Part shown: one piece after another, positions 6,877-9,305 of the stretch | Numbering within the stretch: position 1 is the stretch's first letter | Layout of the letters: every line of letters begins with the position of its first letter | DNA from: Yoonia sp. | Lineage (GTDB): Bacteria > Pseudomonadota > Alphaproteobacteria > Rhodobacterales > Rhodobacteraceae | Direction of reading: 5' to 3' | Length of the DNA stretch: 9,305 nt | Assembly: GCA_028822885.1 (NCBI GenBank) | Contig: JAPKCP010000125.1 | Coordinates: 1-9,305 of the forward strand | The notes under the pieces: model-generated | Database searches by the model: none | What the model was told of the DNA's origin: nothing | What the model saw: only the letters and a program-made list of their open reading frames with translations | Translations under genes and position numbers: made by a program

Positions 6877-7767
6877 ATGACAATACGTATCGGCAACGCA
6901 CCCTGCTCTTGGGGTATCGAATTCGCATCTGATCCCGCTTACCCAACGTGGCAATCGGTCCTGAGCCAGTGCGCAGGTGCAGGCTACAAGGGTATCGAGC
7001 TTGGCCCAATTGGCTACATGCCAGAAGACCCAGCGGTTCTGGCGCCGGAGCTGGTTAGCCAAGGCATGTCCATCATTGGTGGTGTTGTGTTTCGCCCATT
7101 CCACGATGCGGACAAATGGGACGAGGTCCTTGATGCTTCAAAACGTACTTGCGAAGCCCTTGTCGCGCACGGCGCAAAACACCTTGTTCTAATTGACAGC
7201 ATCTCACCACGCCGTGCCCCAACCGCGGGCCGTGCGGATGAAGCCGAACAAATGGATGATGCAGAATGGGCAGCGTACCGCGATCGGATCGCTGCAATCG
7301 CGAAAATGGGCACCAAAGACTATGGCCTCACTGTTGGTATCCACGCCCACGCGGGCGGCTTTATGGATTTTGAACCTGAACTTGAACGACTGTTATCCGA
7401 AGTAGATGAAGGCATCCTTAAAATCTGCTTCGATACAGGCCACCATTCCTACGCGGGCTTTGACCCCGTTGCGTTCATGAAGCGGCACATTAACCGCATT
7501 AGCTACATGCACTTCAAAGACATCGACCCGGTGGTTAAAGCCGACGTCGTTAAAAATCGCACAGATTTTTACAAAGCCTGCGGCCAAGGCATTTTCTGCA
7601 ACCTCGGCCAAGGCGACGTTGACTTCCCAGCTGTCCGCCAAGTCCTGCTTGATAATAATTTTGAGGGCTGGTGTACGGTCGAACAAGACTGTGACCCTTC
7701 CGTGCCGGGCACGCCTTTGGAAGACGCAGAAGAAAATCGCAAATATCTTGAGTCCATCGGCTTCTAG
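6877..7767 (+). CDS. iolE: IolE/MocC-like TIM-barrel protein, probable inosose dehydratase
   Basis: This 296-aa protein has the xylose-isomerase-like TIM-barrel fold (AP endonuclease 2 family). The likely role is dehydration of scyllo-inosose to 3D-trihydroxycyclohexane-1,2-dione, the substrate of IolD. Visible motifs are GNAPCSWGIEF (6-16), GIELGP (39-44), IHAHAGGFMDFEPELERL (155-172, resembling the IolE HHH-MGT segment), CFDTGHHSYAG (184-194; D186, H189), YMHFKDIDP (210-218; H212) and CTVEQDCDP (266-274; E269). These fit the family's divalent-metal ligands. The ATG at 6877, 14 nt after the preceding stop, is chosen over an upstream frame start at 6838 that overlaps the previous gene; the ribosome binding site is weak (AAAG). 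Its N-terminus recalls rhizopine protein MocC. Inosose isomerase (IolI-type) activity is an alternative, but no other inosose dehydratase candidate is present. Confidence 0.72.
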   Translation: MTIRIGNAPCSWGIEFASDPAYPTWQSVLSQCAGAGYKGIELGPIGYMPEDPAVLAPELVSQGMSIIGGVVFRPFHDADKWDEVLDASKRTCEALVAHGAKHLVLIDSISPRRAPTAGRADEAEQMDDAEWAAYRDRIAAIAKMGTKDYGLTVGIHAHAGGFMDFEPELERLLSEVDEGILKICFDTGHHSYAGFDPVAFMKRHINRISYMHFKDIDPVVKADVVKNRTDFYKACGQGIFCNLGQGDVDFPAVRQVLLDNNFEGWCTVEQDCDPSVPGTPLEDAEENRKYLESIGF

Positions 7768-7782
7768 CTGCGGATTTCGCAC

Positions 7783-7802
7783 GTGCAGTGTACGCGCTGT
7801 GC
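7783..7802 (+). ncRNA. Intercistronic hairpin with UACG loop
   Basis: In the 62-nt gap before the last plus-strand gene, GTGCAGTG (7783-7790) and CGCTGTGC (7795-7802) can form an 8-bp RNA stem, including three G-U pairs, closed by a UACG tetraloop of the stable UNCG class. CTCTTTTA follows 4 nt later. It could be a weak attenuator or an mRNA stability element that sets expression of the downstream dehydrogenase. The structure is deduced by eye; function is inferred. Confidence 0.35.
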
Positions 7803-7829
7803 ATACCTCTTTTACGGAAAGATAAGTTA

Positions 7830-8984
7830 ATGACAAAGCTAAAATGGGGCATGATCGGCGGCGGCGAAGGCAGCCAAATCGGGCCAGCGCACCGCCTCGG
7901 TTCCGGCCTCGACGGGTTGTTTGAATTCACCGCTGGGGCACTTGATCACCGGCCCGAGTATGGCATCGATTACGGTCAGCGTTTGGGCCTTGGTGACCGG
8001 GCGTACGGCGGCTGGGAAGACATGCTTGCGGCTGAGAAAAAGCGCTCCGACAAAGTTGATATCGTAACCGTCGCTACACCAAATTCTACGCATTTTGAGA
8101 TTACAAAAGCCTTCCTTGAAGGTGGTTTCCACGTGTTGTGCGAAAAGCCAATGACGATGACCGTCGAAGAAGGCGAAGCCATTGTAGAGATTGCCAAAAA
8201 GACGGGTAATATCTGTGCCGTAAATTACGGGTATTCTGGTTACTCACTCGTGCGGCACATGAAAGCGATGATCGCACGTGGCGACATTGGTAAAGTCCGT
8301 GTCGTGAACGCAGAGTTTGCCCACGGCCACCACGCCGATGCAGAAGACGCGGACAATCCACGCGTCCGCTGGCGGTACGATCCGGCGCAGGCTGGCGTGT
8401 CCGCCCAATTCGCAGACTGCGGCATTCACGCAATGCACATGGCGTCGTTTGTAACAGGCCAAGAAGTCACAAAGCTGTCGGCAGACATCGTTTCAGCCAT
8501 CCCGGTGCGGACGCTCGAAGATGACGCAATGGTTAACTTCCGCATGGACGGCGGCGCAGTCGGTCGCCTTTGGACAAGTTCCATCGCTATCGGCCGCCAG
8601 CACGGCCTCGGTATTCAAGTCTTCGGTGAAACAGGTGGCTTGCGTTGGTCGCAAGAGCAGCCCAACCAACTGTTCTACATGCCTCTCAACCAACGCCTGC
8701 AAATCATCGAACGAGGTGAGGCAAACTTGTCTCCAGAAGCAGACCGCACAACACGCGTCACCATCGGTCACGCCGAAGGCATGCCGCTTGCTTTTGCAAA
8801 TATCTATAAGGACTTGGCTGAAGCGATCAACGCGCGCAAAGAAGGCCGCGTGATGGATCCAGCAGCGAACCTCTACCCACGGGCAGAGGATGGTTTACGG
8901 TCTATGGCAGCTGTTGTGGCCGTTGCAGAATCTGGCAAAGCAGAGGGCAAATGGCTCGACGCCCGCCCACCGATGTTCCGCTAA
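7830..8984 (+). CDS. Gfo/Idh/MocA family oxidoreductase, third dehydrogenase of the locus
   Basis: This 384-aa predicted NAD(P)-dependent oxidoreductase has a Rossmann start KWGMIGGGEGSQIGPAH (5-21), with an extra residue or two in the glycine loop compared with IolG. CEKPMTM (104-110) contains the catalytic K106, and AQFADCGIHAMHM (192-204) supplies D196 and H200. An insert around 165-190 (GHHADAEDADNPRVRWRYDP) is absent from the other two dehydrogenases of the window. The ATG at 7830 is preferred: it starts directly at the Rossmann fold, with GGAAAG upstream, whereas the in-frame ATG at 7788 falls inside the intercistronic hairpin. It is the last gene of the plus-strand operon and is followed by a strong terminator. 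A role with another inositol isomer, an inosose or an inositol derivative is inferred from context; the substrate is unknown. Confidence 0.83.
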   Translation: MTKLKWGMIGGGEGSQIGPAHRLGSGLDGLFEFTAGALDHRPEYGIDYGQRLGLGDRAYGGWEDMLAAEKKRSDKVDIVTVATPNSTHFEITKAFLEGGFHVLCEKPMTMTVEEGEAIVEIAKKTGNICAVNYGYSGYSLVRHMKAMIARGDIGKVRVVNAEFAHGHHADAEDADNPRVRWRYDPAQAGVSAQFADCGIHAMHMASFVTGQEVTKLSADIVSAIPVRTLEDDAMVNFRMDGGAVGRLWTSSIAIGRQHGLGIQVFGETGGLRWSQEQPNQLFYMPLNQRLQIIERGEANLSPEADRTTRVTIGHAEGMPLAFANIYKDLAEAINARKEGRVMDPAANLYPRAEDGLRSMAAVVAVAESGKAEGKWLDARPPMFR

Positions 8985-8991
8985 AATGACA

Positions 8992-9026
8992 AAGCTGGGG
9001 CCGCGATAAAACGCAGGCCCCAGCTT
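8992..9026. terminator. Strong bidirectional intrinsic terminator
   Basis: AAGCTGGGGCC (8992-9002) pairs perfectly with GGCCCCAGCTT (9016-9026), giving an 11-bp stem and a 13-nt loop, which may tighten further through GCG/CGC. On the plus strand CTTTGGTTTCTTCT follows; on the minus strand TTTGTCATTTTAG follows. It begins 7 nt after the stop of the last plus-strand gene and can serve both that gene and the convergent partial gene. Confidence 0.88.
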
Positions 9027-9059
9027 CTTTGGTTTCTTCTAAATCCCCGCCGGAGGCTC
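9023..9059 (+). repeat. Dispersed post-stop repeat, copy B
   Basis: This copy is the inverted match of 1923-1959 (35 of 37 positions). Read along the upstream gene it has the same orientation as copy A: a pyrimidine-rich stretch first, then CTAAATCCCCGCCGGAGGC. Its first four bases are part of the terminator's right arm, so the pyrimidine tail of the terminator is provided by the repeat. The gap 8985-9090 between convergent genes otherwise shows nothing further. Confidence 0.8.
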
Positions 9060-9090
9060 CCGCACTCTCAGTAAAATCAACGGTTAAGTA

Positions 9091-9305
9091 TTAACCTGCA
9101 GCCTCAGCCGTCAGCCGATCCATCATTTCGCAGACAGCTGCTTCGTCGCTGCTTGCATTCGCCGTCTCAAGCTCAGTTTGCATCTGTACAACAATGGCTT
9201 GCGCCCTTGCTGGATCAACAGCATTCAACGTCTGTACCGCAGCGATCAACGCGCCTTGCTTGGCTTGCACATCTTCTGCCGTACAGGCAAATGCGGTGGC
9301 CGCAG
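9091..9305 (-). CDS. Partial gene: small, probably exported two-cysteine protein
   Basis: The reading frame is open from the window edge to TAA at 9091-9093, giving the C-terminal 70 residues; the start lies beyond 9305. The visible part begins AATAFACTAEDVQAKQ, which looks like the end of a signal peptide with an AFA cleavage site before cysteine 7; it lacks a good lipobox. The remainder is Ala/Gln/Glu-rich, probably helical, with a second cysteine at 58 (AAVCEMMDRL), so a periplasmic disulfide is plausible. The family is not recognised. It converges on the plus-strand operon and is unlikely to belong to inositol metabolism. Confidence 0.65.
   Translation of the reverse strand, partial: AATAFACTAEDVQAKQGALIAAVQTLNAVDPARAQAIVVQMQTELETANASSDEAAVCEMMDRLTAEAAG

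Noticed and set aside
7393..7836. 147-aa antisense frame over the iolE-like gene
   Set aside because: Its sequence mirrors a strongly conserved gene on the other strand and shows no domain of its own.

Overview
The window carries most of a myo-inositol (cyclitol) catabolic locus laid out as two divergent operons. The organism is most likely an alphaproteobacterium of the Rhodobacteraceae, probably the marine Roseobacter group. The reasons are the protein style, the moderate GC content, and a short repeat around GCCTCCGGCGGGGATTT placed just after stop codons, which I recall from memory as typical of that family. The genus cannot be read from the sequence.

Left arm, minus strand, transcribed from about 5700 down to 51: iolD (THcHDO hydrolase), iolC (DKG kinase), iolB (5-deoxy-glucuronate isomerase), iolJ-like class II aldolase, and iolG (inositol 2-dehydrogenase). 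Gaps are 1, 5, 89 and 4 nt. The 89-nt gap before the aldolase holds a copy of the dispersed repeat. A 9-bp hairpin (16-46) follows iolG.

Right arm, plus strand, 5759-8984: a Gfo/Idh/MocA dehydrogenase, an IolE/MocC-type TIM-barrel protein (the only inosose dehydratase candidate here), and a second Gfo/Idh/MocA dehydrogenase preceded by a small intercistronic hairpin. A strong bidirectional terminator (8992-9026) and a second repeat copy separate this arm from a convergent partial gene for a small, probably exported, two-cysteine protein (9091-9305).

Between the arms, the 83-bp divergent intergenic region contains a perfect 18-bp palindrome, TTTGCAACCGGTTGCAAA. It has the form of a LacI-family operator with a central CG, and it overlaps possible promoters for both arms, so one repressor could control the whole locus.

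Pathway: IolG, and perhaps the two extra dehydrogenases, oxidise inositol isomers to inososes. The IolE-like protein dehydrates inosose to a diketone, IolD opens the ring, IolB isomerises the product, IolC phosphorylates it, and the IolJ-like aldolase splits it to DHAP and malonate semialdehyde. No iolA (malonate semialdehyde dehydrogenase), inositol transporter or regulator gene lies in the window. I saw no tRNA, rRNA, CRISPR array or mobile element. The content is a recognisable pathway rather than a wholly new system; the interesting points are its regulation, the three dehydrogenases and the repeats.
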